Origin: Paratinospora sagittata
Taxonomy: Eukaryota; Streptophyta; Magnoliopsida; Ranunculales; Menispermaceae
Reading direction: 5' to 3'
Length of the DNA: 64,000 nt
Assembly (NCBI GenBank): GCA_035771175.1
Contig: CM069610.1
Coordinates: 24,208,501 to 24,272,500, forward strand
The notes beneath the pieces are model-generated. The model searched no databases. It was given only the letters and a program-made list of their open reading frames with translations, and was not told the origin of the DNA. This document shows positions 23,715 to 36,765 of this stretch, in pieces (position 1 is the first letter of the stretch; every line of letters starts with the position of its first letter). Both the position numbers and the translations under genes were made by a program.

Positions 23715-24898
23715 GAAGTGATTTTGAAGAGTTTGCAGATTTCAGAGTTTTAGTGCTGAGATTGATCGAGAGGTTGCCCTACACACCAAAGATCAAACTA
23801 ATGCCTTACTTAGGCATGAGATATGTCTTCGTTCTTCGAGCTTGATCTTTGTAGACTTCGAAAGCTATTGTTTGATGTGTTCTTGATGCAAGACAATTGA
23901 TGTGTTCTTTTTTGTTGTGTTATCTTACCGTGACCACTTCATATACTTACAACTTAAAACAATGGATAGCCTCTGCAAATCTAAGCACAAAAGGGATAAA
24001 ATGAAGAACTTGCTGATGAACAACGTTATCATCAAGACAGATTGCAATTTTGATTCCATTCGAAGCTTGTTTTGACAAATGCAAGAATCAATACTTTCTT
24101 TTCTTGAAAAACTCTTTGGAAAGCTCAATCTAACTGGCAAAAATCGTGTGTGTTGTATTTTGGAAAATCAGAGAATGAGTGTTTTATAAAATTAGAAGTT
24201 GCGGGTTAAAGGGCAAGAGTGTTCAAAATGATTTGAATTCAAAACATTGTTTAATCTAAAGTTGTTTTGGGCGTCCGAGACAATGGGAATCATCTAGGTG
24301 TTAGTAGAGAATATTTCAATTAAGATAACATGGAGAAATTGTATAAGGACAGAAAAATCGAGCAAGCAGAAGTGCCCATATTTTTCTCGTTAGAAATATC
24401 AGATTTTTTTCTCAGACATGGATAGCGTGCTATTGGGTTGTGTATCATGTTCTCAATTGACAGATAGCAGGCTATAGCAGATCGATATACACAAACCCGA
24501 GAGCTCGAGTTTTACGAACTTTCCGATAGCGTGTTATTGAGGCCTATAGCGCGCTATTGCCCATTTTACTAAAAATGGAAAGATCACGGCAACTGCTTTA
24601 TAGCGAAGTATCAAAGGGGATAGCGCGCTATAGGAAATTTTTCAGAAAAACAAATGTTTTATTATAGAACCCTATCAGCGTGCTATCAACACTAATAGTG
24701 CGCTAGTGCCTTCAGGAAAATTTTGGCAAATTGCTGGATAGCCTTATTTTTGTAAAATTAATATTTTGACACTCAAGAACCATTCCATTAACTTAAAACA
24801 TATTGTATAAGATTAAAAACTTTTAAATAATTCAAAACTCATTGAAATTATGATTAAAACCTTTCGGAAAACATTTTTTCAAAATGAAATACTATATC
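23715..24898 (+). repeat. Satellite monomer M21
   Basis: The head carries gaagagtttgc and gaggttgccc, shared only with M26. The rest matches M18 (accgtgacc, gatgaacaacgtt, ctaactggc, gtgttcaaaatg). Confidence 0.95.
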
Positions 24899-26086
24899 GA
24901 AGTGATTTTGAAGACTTTGCAGATTTCAGAGTTTTAGTGCTGAGATTGATCGAGAGGTTACCCTACACACCAAAGATCAAACTAATGCCTTACTTAGGCA
25001 TGAGATATGTCTTCGTTCTTTTAGCTTGATCTTTGTAGACTTCGAAAGCTATTGTTTGATGTGTTTTTGATGCAAGACAATTGATGTGTTCTTTTTTTGT
25101 TGTGTTATCTTACCGAGACCACTTCATATATACTTACAACTTAAAACAATGGATAGCCTCTGCAAATCTAAGCACAAAAGGGATAAAATGAAGGACTTGC
25201 TGATCAACGACGTTATCATCAAGACAGATTGCAATTTTGATTCTATTCGAAGCTTGTTTTGACAAATGCAAGAATCAATACTTTCTTCTCTTGAAAAACT
25301 CTTTGGAAAACTCAATCTAACTTGAAAAAATCGTGTGTGTTGTATTTTTAAAAATCAGAGAATGAGTGCTTTATAAAATTAGAAGTTGCGGGTTAAAGGG
25401 CAAGAGAGTACAAAATGATTTGAATTCAAAACATTGTTTAATCTAAAGTTGTTTTGGGCGTGCGAGACAATGGGAATCATCTAGGTGTTAGTAGAGAATA
25501 TTTCAATTAAGACAACCTGGAGAAATTGTATAAGGAATAGAAAAATCGAGCAAGGAGAAGTGCCCACATTTTTCTCGTTAGAAATATCAGATTTTTTTCA
25601 CAGACGTGGATAGCGTGCTATTGGGTTGTGTATCATGTTCTCAATTGACAGATAGCTGGCTATAGCAGATCGATATACACAAACCCGAGAGCTCGAGTTT
25701 TACGGACTTTTCGATAGCGTGTTATCGAGGCCTATATCGCGCTATTGCCCATTTTACTAAAAATAGAAAGATCACGGCAACAGCTTTATAGCGAAGTATC
25801 TAAGGGGATAGCGCGCTATAGGCAATTTTTCAAAAAAACAAATGTTTTATTATAGAACCCTATCAGCGTGCTATCAACACTGATAGTGCGCTAGTGCTTT
25901 CAGGAAAATTTTGGCAAATTGCTGGATAGCGTTATTTTTGAAAAATTAATATTTTGACACTCAAGAACCATTCCATTAACTCAAAACATATTGTATAAGA
26001 TTAAAAACTTTTAAATAATTCAAAACTCATTGAAATTATGATTAAAACCTTTCGGAAAACATTTTTTCAAAATGAAATACTATATC
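24899..26086 (+). repeat. Satellite monomer M22
   Basis: It is a near-copy of M19 with one extra T in the run near 25091, which accounts for its 1,188 bases. Confidence 0.95.
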
Positions 26087-27271
26087 GAAGTGATTTTGAA
26101 GACTTTGCAGATTTCAGAGTTTTAGTGCTGAGATTGATCGAGAGGTTACCTTACACACCAAAGATCAAACTAATGCCTTACTTAGGCATGAGATATGTCT
26201 TCGTTCTTCGAGCTTGATCTCTGTAGACTTCGAAAGCTATTGTTTGATGTGTTCTTGATGCAAGACAATTGATGTGTTCTTTTTTGTTGTGTTATCTTAC
26301 CGTGACCACTTCATATACTTACAACTTAAAACAATGGATAGCCTCTGCAAATCTAAGCACAAAAGGGATAAAATGAAGAACTTGCTGATTAACAACGTTA
26401 TCATCAAGACAGATTGCAATTTTGATTCTATTCGAAGCTTGTTTTGTCAAATGCAAGAATCAATACTTTCTTCTCTAGAAAAACTCTTTGGAAAGCTCAA
26501 TCTTACTTGCAAAAATCGTGTGTGTTGTATTTTTGAAAATCAGAGAATGAGTGTTATATAAAATTAGAAGTTGCGGGTTAAAGGGCAAGAAAGTACAAAA
26601 TGATTTGAATTCAAAACATTGTTTAATCTAAAGTTGTTTTGGGCGTGCGAGACAATGGGAATCATCTAGGTGTTAGTAGAGAATATTTCCATTAAGATAA
26701 CCTGGAGAAATTGTATAAGGAATAGAAAAATCGAGCAAGCAGAAGTGCCCACATTTTTCTCGTTAGAAATATCATATTTTTTTCTCAGACGTGGATAGCG
26801 TGCTATTGGGTTGTGTATCATGTTCTCAATTGACAGATAGCATGCTATAGCAGATCGATATACACAAACCCGAGAGCTCGAGTTTTACGGACTTTTCGAT
26901 AGCGTGTTATCGAGGCCTATATCGCGCTATTGCCCATTTTACTAAAAATAGAAAGATCACGGCAACAGCTTTATAGCGAAGTATCTAAGGGGATAGCGCG
27001 CTATAGGCAATTTTTCAAAAAAACAAATGTTTTATTATAGAACCCTATCAGCGTGCTATCAACACTGATAGTGCGCTAGTGCTTTCAGGAAAATTTTGGC
27101 AAATTGCTGGATAGCGTTATTTTTGAAAAATTAATATTTTGACACTCAAGAACCATTCCATTAACTCAAAACATATTGTGTAAGATTAAAAACTTTTAAA
27201 TAATTCAAAACTCATTGAAATTATGATTAAAACCTTTCGAAAAACATTTTTTCAAAATGAAATACTATATC
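26087..27271 (+). repeat. Satellite monomer M23 (plus-strand frame open)
   Basis: Private variants are gctgattaacaac, gttttgtcaaatg, ctctagaaaaac, aatcttacttgc, gttatataaaatt and tttccattaag. The TGA that closes the plus-strand frame elsewhere is TGT here. The tail is the M19/M22 type. Confidence 0.95.
26334..26561 (+). other. 75-residue open frame unique to M23; doubtful coding
   Basis: The ATG at 26334 is the same start as the 37-codon frame in other monomers. Here TGA is TGT (26445-26447), so translation would continue through QMQESILSS and KLNLTCKNR to a stop at 26559-26561. In-frame extension upstream reaches 26274, but only on GTG. Two other private changes in this stretch, CTT to CTA in LE and CTA to CTT in NLT, are synonymous in this frame. 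No domain recognised. It could be the least decayed copy of an old exon or a chance reversal of one stop. Confidence 0.3.
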
Positions 27272-28458
27272 GAAGTGATTTTGAAGACTTTTCAGATTTC
27301 AGAGTTTTAGTGCTGAGATTGATCGAGAGGTTACCCTACACACCAAAGATCAAACTAATGCCTTACTTAGCCATGAGATATGTCTTCGTTCTTCGAGCTT
27401 GATCTTTGTAGACTTCGAAAGCTATTGTTTGATGTGTTCTTGATGCAAGACAATTGATGTGTTCTTTTTTGTTGTGTTATCTTACCGAGACCACTTCATA
27501 TATACTTACAACTAAAAACAGTGGATAGCCTCTGCAAATCTAAGCACAAAAGGGATAAAATGAAGAACTTGCTGATTAACGACGTTATCATCAAGACAGA
27601 TTACAATTTTGATTCTATTCGAAGCTTGTTTTGACAAATGCAAGAACCAATACTTTCTTCTCTTGAAAAACTCTTTGGAAAGCTCAATCTAACTTGCAAA
27701 AATCGTGTGTGTTGTATTTTTGAAAATCAGAGAATGAGTGTTTTATAAAATTAGAAGTTGCGGGTTAAAGGGCAAGAGGGTACAAAATGATTTGAATTCA
27801 AAACATTATTTAATCTAAAGTTGTTTTGGGCGTGCGAGACAATGGGAATCATCTAGGTGTTAGTAGAGAATATTTCAATTAAGATAACCTGGAGAAATTG
27901 TATAAGGAATAGAAAAATCGAGCAAGCAGAAGTGTCCACATTTTTCTCGTTAGAAATATCAGATTTTTTTCTCAGACGTGGATAGCGTGCTATTGGGTTG
28001 TGTATCATGTTCTCAATTAACAGATAGCAGGCTATAGCAGATCGATATACACAAACCCGAGAGCTCGTGTTTTACGAACTTTCCGATAGCGTGTTATCGA
28101 GGCCTGTAGCGCGCTATTGCCCATTTTACTAAAAATGGAAAGATTACGACAACTGCTTTTTAGCGAAGTATCAAAGGGGATAGCGCGGTTTAGACAATTT
28201 TTCAGAAAAATAAATGTTTTGTAATAGAAGCCTATCAGCGTGCTATCAACACTGATAGTGCGCTAGTGCCTTCAGGAAAATTTTGGCAAATTACTGGATA
28301 GCCTTATTTTTGTAAAATTAATATTTTGACACTCAAGAACCATTCCATTAACTCAAAACATATTCTATAAGATTAAAAACTTTTAAATAATTCAAAACTC
28401 ATTGAAATTATGATTAAAACATTTCGGAAAACATTTTTTCAAAATGAAATACTATATC
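27272..28458 (+). repeat. Satellite monomer M24
   Basis: It has ttagccatgag (mismatch in the inner hairpin), gctgattaacgac, gattacaatttt, caagaaccaat and gagggtac. gattacaa puts a TAA in the antisense frame. The middle block is shared with M26. Confidence 0.95.
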
Positions 28459-29643
28459 GAAGTGATTTGGAAGACTTTGCAGATTTCAGAGTTTTAGTGC
28501 TGAGATTGATCGAGAGGTTACCCTACACACCAAAGTCAAACTAATGCCTTACTTAGGCATGAGATATGTCTTCGTTCTTTTAGCTTGATCTTTGTAGACT
28601 TCGAAAGCTATTGTTTGATGTGTTCTTGATGCAAGACAATTGATGTGTTCTTTTTTGTTGTGTTATCTTACCGAGACCACTTCATATATACTTACAACTA
28701 AAAACAATGGATAGCCTCTGCAAATCTTAGCGCAAAAGGGATAAAATGAAGGACTTGCTGATCAACGACGTTATCATCAAGACAGATTGCAATTTTGATT
28801 CTATTCGAAGCTTGTTTTGACAAATGCAAGAATCAATACTTTCTTCTCTTGGAAAACTCTTTGGAAAGCTCAATCTAACTTGCAAAAATCGTGTGTGTTG
28901 CATATTTGAAAATCAGAGAATGAGTGTTTTATAAAATTAGAAGTTACGGGTTAAAGGGCAAGAGAGTACAAAATGATTTGAATTCAAAACATTGTTTAAT
29001 CTAAAGTTGTTTTGGGCGTGCGAGACAATGGGAATCATCTAGGTGTTAGTAGAGAATATTTCAATTAAGATAACCTGGAGAAATTGTATAAGGAATAGAA
29101 AAATCGAGCAAGCAGAAGTGCCCACATTTTTCTCGTTAGAAATATCATATTTTTTTCTCAGACGTGGATAACGTGCTATTGAGTTGTGTATCATGTTCTC
29201 AATTGACAGATAACATGCTATAGCAGATCGATATACACAAACCCGAGAGCTCGAGTTTTACGGACTTTCCGATAGCGTGTTAGCGAGGCCTATATCGCGC
29301 TATTGCCCATTTTACTAAAAATAGAAAGATCACGGCAATAGCTTTATAGCGAAGTATCAAAGGGGATAGCGCGGTATAGACAATTTTTCAGAAAAACAAA
29401 TGTTTTGTTATGGAACCCTATCAGCGTGCTATCAACACTGATAGTGCGCTAGTGCCTTCAGGAAAATTTTGGCAAATTGCTAGATATCGTTATTTTTGAA
29501 AAATTAATATTTTGACACTCAAGAACCATTCCATTAACTCAAAACATATTGTATAAGATTAAAAACTTTTAAATAATTCAAAACTCATTGAATTTATGAT
29601 TAAAACCTTTCGGGAAACATTTTTTCAAATGAAATACTATATC
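28459..29643 (+). repeat. Satellite monomer M25
   Basis: It is a near-copy of M20. The differences I found are few: gatttggaag, gcagatttc, gttagcgagg and cgggaaac here. Confidence 0.95.
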
Positions 29644-30828
29644 GAAGTGATTTTGAAGAGTTTGCAGATTTCAGAGTTTTAGTGCTGAGATTGATCGAGA
29701 GGTTGCCCTACACACCAAAGATCAAACTAATGCCTTACTTAGGCATGAGATATGTCTTCGTTCTTCGAGCTTGATCTTTGTAGACTTCGAAAGCTATTGT
29801 TTGTTGTGTTCTTGATGCAAGACAATTGATGTGTTCTTTTTTGTTGTGTTATCTTACCGTGACCACTTCATATACTTACAACTTAAAACAATGGATAGCC
29901 TCTGCAAATATAAGCACAAAAGGGATAAAATGAAGAACTTGCTGATTAACGACGTTATCATCAAGACAGATTACAATTTTGATTCTATTCGAAGCTTGTT
30001 TTGACAAATGCGAGAACCAATACTTTCTTCTCTTGAAAAACTCTTTGGAAAGCTCAATCTAACTTGCAAAAATCGTGTGTGTTGTATTTTTGAAAATCAG
30101 AGAATGAGTGTTTTATAAAATTAGAAGTTGCGGGTTAAAGGGCAAGAGGGTACAAAATGATTTGAATTCAAAACATTATTTAATCTAAAGTTGTTTTGGG
30201 CGTGCGAGACAATGGGAATCATCTAGGTGTTAGTAGAGAATATTTCAATTAAGATAACCTGGAGAAATTGTATAAGGGACAGAAAAATCGAGCAAGCAGA
30301 AGTGCCCACATTTTTCTCGTTAGAATTATCAGATTTTTTTCTCAGACGTGGATAGCGTGCTATTGGGTTGTGTATCATGTTCTCAATTGACAGATAGCAG
30401 GCTATAGCAGATCGATATACACAAACCCGAGAGCTCGTGTTTTACGAACTTTCCGATAGCGTGTTATCGAGGCCTATATCGCGCTATTCGCCATTTTACT
30501 AAAAATGGAAAGGTCACGGCAACAGCTTTATAGCGAAGTATCAAAGGGGATAGCGCGGTATAGACAATTTTTCAGAAAAACAAATGTCTTGTTATAGAAC
30601 CCTATCAGCGTGATGTCAACACGGATAGTGCGCTAGTGCCTTCCGGAAAATCTTGGCAAATTGTTCGATAGCCTTATTTTTGTAAAATTAATATTTGGAC
30701 ACTCAAGAACCATTCCATTAACTCAAAACATATTGTATAAGATTAAAAACTTTTAAATAATTCAAAACTCATTGAAATTATGATTAAAACCTTTCGGAAA
30801 ACATTTTTTCAAAATGAAATACTATATC
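29644..30828 (+). repeat. Satellite monomer M26 (three-part mosaic)
   Basis: The head (gaagagtttgc, gaggttgccc) is M21 type. The middle (gctgattaacgac, gattacaatttt, gagggtac, gagctcgtg) is M24 type. From about 30,480 the tail is type C (tattcgcc, gatgtcaacacgg, ccttccgg, atttggac). It joins the M17-M26 mosaic to the M27-M36 trimer block. Confidence 0.95.
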
Positions 30829-32016
30829 GAAGTGATTTTGAAGACTTTGCAGATTTCAGAGTTTTAGTGCTGAGATTGATCGAGAGGTTACCCTACACAC
30901 CAAAGATCAAACTAATGCCTTACTTAGGCATGAGATATGTCTTCGTTCTTTTAGCTTGATCTTTGTAGACTTCGAAAGCTATTGTTTGATGTGTTTTTGA
31001 TGCAAGACAATTGATGTGTTCTTTTTTGTTGTGTTATCTTACCGAGACCACTTCATATATACTTACAACTTAAAACAAATGGATAGCCTCTGCAAATCTA
31101 AGCACAAAAGGGATAAAATGAAGGACTTGCTGATCAACGACGTTATCCTCAAGACAGATTGCAATTTTGATTCTATTCGAAGCTTGTTTTGACAAATGCA
31201 AGAATCAATACTTTCTTCTCTTGAAAAACTCTTTGGAAAACTCAATCTAACTTGAAAAAATCGTGTGTGTTGTATTTTTCAAAATCAGAGAATGAGTGTT
31301 TTATAAAATTAGAAGTTGCGGGTTAAAGGGCAAGAGAGTACAAAATGATTTGAATTCAAAACATTGTTTAATCTAAAGTTGTTTTGGGCGTGCGAGACAA
31401 TGGGAATCATCTAGGTGTTAGTAGAGAATATTTCAATTAAGACAACCTGGAGAAATTGTATAAGGAATAGAAAAATCGAGCAAGCAGAAGTGCCCACATT
31501 TTTCTCGTTAGAAATATCAGATTTTTTTCACAGACGTGGATAGCGTGCTATTGGGTTGTGTATCATGTTCTCAATTGACAGATAGCTGGCTATAGCAGAT
31601 CGATATACACAAACCCGAGAGCTCGAGTTTTACGGACTTTCCGATAGCGTGTTATCGAGGCCTATATCGCGCTATTGCCCATTTTACTAAAAATGGAAAG
31701 GTCACGGCAACAGCTTTATAGCGAAGTATCAAAGGGGATAGCGCGATATAGACAATTTTTAAGAATAACAAATGTTTTGTTATAGAACCCTATCAGCGTG
31801 CTGTCAACACTGATAGTGCGCTAGTGCCTTCAGGAAAATCTTGGCAAATTGCTGGATATCCTTAGTTTTGTAAAATTAATATTTTGACACTCAACAACCA
31901 TTCCATTAACTCAAAACATATTGTATAAGATTAAAAAGTTTTAAATAATTCAAAACTCATTGAAATTATGATTAAAACCTTTCGGAAAACATTTTTTCAA
32001 AATGAAATACTATATC
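30829..32016 (+). repeat. Satellite monomer M27 (trimer position 1)
   Basis: It has gtgtttttgatgc, cttgaaaaaatc and tail A (aagaataac, gatatcc, caacaacc), with aaaagttttaaat. A private change is gttatcctcaag. Equivalents are M30, M33 and M36. Confidence 0.95.
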
Positions 32017-33203
32017 GAAGTGATTTTGAAGACTTTGCAGATTTCAGAGTTTTAGTGCTGAGATTGATCGAGAGGTTACCCTACACACCAAAGATCAAAC
32101 TAATGCCTTACTTAGGCATGATATATGTCTTCGTTCTTTTAGTTTGATCTTTGTAGACTTCGAAAGCTATTGTTTGATGTGTTTTTGATGCAAGACAATT
32201 GATGTGTTCTTTTTTGTTGTGTTATCTTACCGAGACCACTTCATATATACTTACAACTTAAAACAATGGATAGCCTCTGCAAACCTAAGCACAAAAGGGA
32301 TAAAATGAAGGACTTGCTGATCAACGACGTTATCATCAAGACAGATTGCAATTTTGATTCTATTCGAAGCTTGTTTTGACAATTGGAAGAATCAATACTT
32401 TCTTCTCTTGAAAAACTCTTTGGAAAGCTCAATCTAACTTGCAAAAATCGTGTGTGTTGTATTTTTGAAAATCAGAGAATGAGTGTTTTATAAAATTAGA
32501 AGTTGCGGGTTAAAGGGCAAGAGAGTACAAAATGATTTGAATTCAAAACATTGTTTAATCTAAAGTTGTTTTGGGCGTGCGAGAGAATGGGAATCATCTA
32601 GGTGTTAGTAGAGAATATTTCAATTAAGACAACCTGGAGAAATTGTATAAGGAATAGAAAAATCGAGCAAGCAGAAGTGTCCACATTTTTCTCGTTAGAA
32701 ATATCAGATTTTTTTCACAGACGTGGATAGCGTGCTATTGGGTTGTGTATCATGTTCCCAATTGACAGATAGCAGGCGATAGCAGATTGATATACACAAA
32801 CCCGAGAGCTCGAGTTTTACGGACTTTCCGATAGCGCGTTATCGAGGCCTATATCGCGCTATTGCCCATTTTACTAAAAATTGAAAGGTCACGGCAACAG
32901 CTTTATAGCGAAGTATCAAAGGGGATAGCGCGGTATAGACAATTTTTCAGAAAAATAAATGTTTTGTTATAGAACCCTATCAGCGTGCTGTCAACACTGA
33001 TAGTACGCTAGTGCCTTCAGGAAAATCTTGGCAAATTGCTGGATAGCCTTATTTTTGTAAAATTAATATTTTGACACTCAAGAACCATTCCATTAACTCA
33101 AAACATATTGTATAAGATTAAAAACTTTTAAATAATTCAAAACTCATTGAAATTATGATTAAAACCTTTCGGAAAACATTTTTTCAAAATGAAATACTAT
33201 ATC
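32017..33203 (+). repeat. Satellite monomer M28 (trimer position 2)
   Basis: It has atgatatatg, agtttgatctttg, caaacctaag, caattggaag, gcgagagaatgg, gtgtccac, gcgatagcagattg, gatagcgcgttatcg and agtacgctag (tail B). The GTTTGATCTTTG change lengthens the outer hairpin stem to 12 pairs. Equivalents are M31 and M34. Confidence 0.95.
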
Positions 33204-34390
33204 GAAGTGATTTTGAAGACTTTGCAGATTTCAGAGTTTTAGTGCTGAGATTGATCGAGAGGTTACCCTACACACCAAAGATCAAACTAATGCCTTACTT
33301 AGGCATGAGATATGTCTTCGTTCTTTTAGCTTGATCTTTGTAGACTTCGAAAGCTATTGTTTGATGTGTTCTTGATGCAAGACAATTGATGTGTTCTTTT
33401 TTGTTGTGTTATCTTACCGAGACCACTTCATATATACTTACAACTTAAAACAATGGATAGCCTCTGCAAATCTAAGCACAAAAGGGATAAAATGAAGGAC
33501 TTGCTGATCAACAACGTTATCATCAAGACAGATTGCAATTTTGATTCTATTCGAAGCTTGTTTTGACAAATGTAAGAATCAATACTTTCTTCTCTTGAAA
33601 AACTCTTTGGAAAGCTCAATCTAACTTGCAAAAATCGTGTGTGTTGTATTTTTGAAAATCAGAGAATGAGTGTCTTATAAAATTAGAAGTTGCGGGTTAA
33701 AGGGCAAGAGAGTACAAAATGATTTGAATTGAAAACATTGTTTAATCTAAAGTTGTTTTGGGCGTGCGAGACAATGGGAATCATCTAGGTGTTAGTAGAG
33801 AATATTTCAATTAAGACAACCTGGAGAAATTTTATAAGGAATAGAAAAATCGAGCAAGCAGAAGTGCCCACATTTTTCTCGTTAGAAATATCAGATTTTT
33901 TTCACAGACGTGGATAGCGTGCTATTGGGTTGTGTATCATGTTCTCAATTGACAGATAGCAGGCTATAGCAGATCGATATACACAAACCCGAGAGCTCGA
34001 GTTTTACGGACTTTCCGATAGCGTGTTATCGAGGCCTATATCGCGCTATTCGCCATTTTACTAAAAATGGAAAGGTCACGGCAACAGCTTTATAGCGAAG
34101 TATCAAAGGGGATAGCGCGGTATAGACAATTTTTCAGAAAAACAAATGTCTTGTTATAGAACCCTATCAGCGTGATGTCAACACGGATAGTGCGCTAGTG
34201 CCTTCCGGAAAATCTTGGCAAAATGTTCGATAGCCTTATTTTTGTAAAATTAATATTTGGACACTCAAGAACCATTCAATTAACTCAAAACATATTGTAT
34301 AAGATTAAAAACTTTTAAATAATTCAAAACTCATTGAAATTATGATTAAAACCTTTCGGAAAACATTTTTTCAAAATGAAATACTATATC
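33204..34390 (+). repeat. Satellite monomer M29 (trimer position 3)
   Basis: It has gatcaacaacgtt, caaatgtaag, gtgtcttataaa, ttgaattgaaaac, aaattttataagg and tail C with aaaatgttcg. Equivalents are M32 and M35. Confidence 0.95.
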
Positions 34391-35578
34391 GAAGTGATTT
34401 TGAAGACTTTGCAGATTTCAGAGTTTTAGTGCTGAGATTGATCGAGAGGTTACCCTACACACCAAAGATCAAACTAATGCCTTACTTAGGCATGAGATAT
34501 GTCTTCGTTCTTTTAGCTTGATCTTTGTAGACTTCGAAAGCTATTGTTTGATGTGTTTTTGATGCAAGACAATTGATGTGTTCTTTTTTGTTGTGTTATC
34601 TTACCGAGACCACTGCATATATACTTACAACTTAAAACAAATGGATAGCCTCTGCAAATCTAAGCACAAAAGGGATAAAATGAAGGACTTGCTGATCAAC
34701 GACGTTATCATCAAGACAGATTGCAATTTTGATTCTATTCGAAGCTTGTTTTGACAAATGCAAGAATCAATACTTTCTTCTCTTGAAAAACTCTTTGGAA
34801 AACTCAATCTAACTTGAAAAAATCGTGTGTGTTGTATTTTTCAAAATCAGAGAATGAGTGTTTTATAAAATTAGAAGTTGCGGGTTAAAGGGCAAGAGAG
34901 TACAAAATGATTTGAATTCAAAACATTGTTTAATCTAAAGTTGTTTTGGGCGTGCGAGACAATGGGAATCATCTAGGTGTTAGTAGAGAATATTTCAATT
35001 AAGACAACCTGGAGAAATTGTATAAGGAATAGAAAAATCGAGCAAGCAGAAGTGCCCACATTTTTCTCGTTAGAAATATCAGATTTTTTTCACAGACGTG
35101 GATAGCGTGCTATTGGGTTGTGTATCATGTTCTCAATTGACAGATAGCTGGCTATAGCAGATCGATATACACAAACCCGAGAGCTCGAGTTTTACGGACT
35201 TTCCGATAGCGTGTTATCGAGGCCTATATCGCGCTATTGCCCATTTTACTAAAAATGGAAAGGTCACGGCAACAGCTTTATAGCGAAGTATCAAAGGGGA
35301 TAGCGCGATATAGACAATTTTTAAGAATAACAAATGTTTTGTTATAGAACCCTATCAGCGTGCTGTCAACACTGATAGTGCGCTAGTGCCTTCAGGAAAA
35401 TCTTGGCAAATTGCTGGATATCCTTAGTTTTGTAAAATTAATATTTTGACACTCAACAACCATTCCATTAACTCAAAACATATTGTATAAGATTAAAAAG
35501 TTTTAAATAATTCAAAACTCATTGAAATTATGATTAAAACCTTTCGGAAAACATTTTTTCAAAATGAAATACTATATC
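34391..35578 (+). repeat. Satellite monomer M30 (trimer position 1)
   Basis: It is a near-copy of M27 at +3,562, with actgcatat where M27 has acttcatat and gttatcatc where M27 has gttatcctc. Confidence 0.95.
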
Positions 35579-36765
35579 GAAGTGATTTTGAAGACTTTGC
35601 AGATTTCAGAGTTTTAGTGCTGAGATTGATCGAGAGGTTACCCTACACACCAAAGATCAAACTAATGCCTTACTTAGGCATGATATATGTCTTCGTTCTT
35701 TTAGTTTGATCTTTGTAGACTTCGAAAGCTATTGTTTGATGTGTTTTTGATGCAAGACAATTGATGTGTTCTTTTTTGTTGTGTTATCTTACCGAGACCA
35801 CTTCATATATACTTACAACTTAAAACAATGGATAGCCTCTGCAAACCTAAGCACAAAAGGGATAAAATGAAGGACTTGCTGATCAACGACGTTATCATCA
35901 AGACAGATTGCAATTTTGATTCTATTCGAAGCTTGTTTTGACAATTGGAAGAATCAATACTTTCTTCTCTTGAAAAACTCTTTGGAAAGCTCAATCTAAC
36001 TTGCAAAAATCGTGTGTGTTGTATTTTTGAAAATCAGAGAATGAGTGTTTTATAAAATTAGAAGTTGCGGGTTAAAGGGCAAGAGAGTACAAAATGATTT
36101 GAATTCAAAACATTGTTTAATCTAAAGTTGTTTTGGGCGTGCGAGAGAATGGGAATCATCTAGGTGTTAGTAGAGAATATTTCAATTAAGACAACCTGGA
36201 GAAATTGTATAAGGAATAGAAAAATCGAGCAAGCAGAAGTGTCCACATTTTTCTCGTTAGAAATATCAGATTTTTTTCACAGACGTGGATAGCGTGCTAT
36301 TGGGTTGTGTATCATGTTCCCAATTGACAGATAGCAGGCGATAGCAGATTGATATACACAAACCCGAGAGCTCGAGTTTTACGGACTTTCCGATAGCGCG
36401 TTATCGAGGCCTATATCGCGCTATTGCCCATTTTACTAAAAATTGAAAGGTCACGGCAACAGCTTTATAGCGAAGTATCAAAGGGGATAGCGCGGTATAG
36501 ACAATTTTTCAGAAAAATAAATGTTTTGTTATAGAACCCTATCAGCGTGCTGTCAACACTGATAGTACGCTAGTGCCTTCAGGAAAATCTTGGCAAATTG
36601 CTGGATAGCCTTATTTTTGTAAAATTAATATTTTGACACTCAAGAACCATTCCATTAACTCAAAACATATTGTATAAGATTAAAAACTTTTAAATAATTC
36701 AAAACTCATTGAAATTATGATTAAAACCTTTCGGAAAACATTTTTTCAAAATGAAATACTATATC
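35579..36765 (+). repeat. Satellite monomer M31 (trimer position 2)
   Basis: It is a near-copy of M28 at +3,562. All M28 diagnostic variants are present, including the 12-pair hairpin stem. Confidence 0.95.

Larger units (their letters stand above)
20159..26086 (+). repeat. Three-monomer echo, M18-M19 and M21-M22
   Basis: M18 to M21 and M19 to M22 are each 3,556 bases apart and nearly identical apart from the M21 head. M23 shares the M18 head type and the M19/M22 tail, as an incomplete third round. Confidence 0.85.

Noticed and set aside
26274..26333. Upstream 20-codon extension of the M23 frame
   Set aside because: It opens on GTG, which is not expected in a eukaryotic setting. The in-frame ATG at 26334 is the better start.
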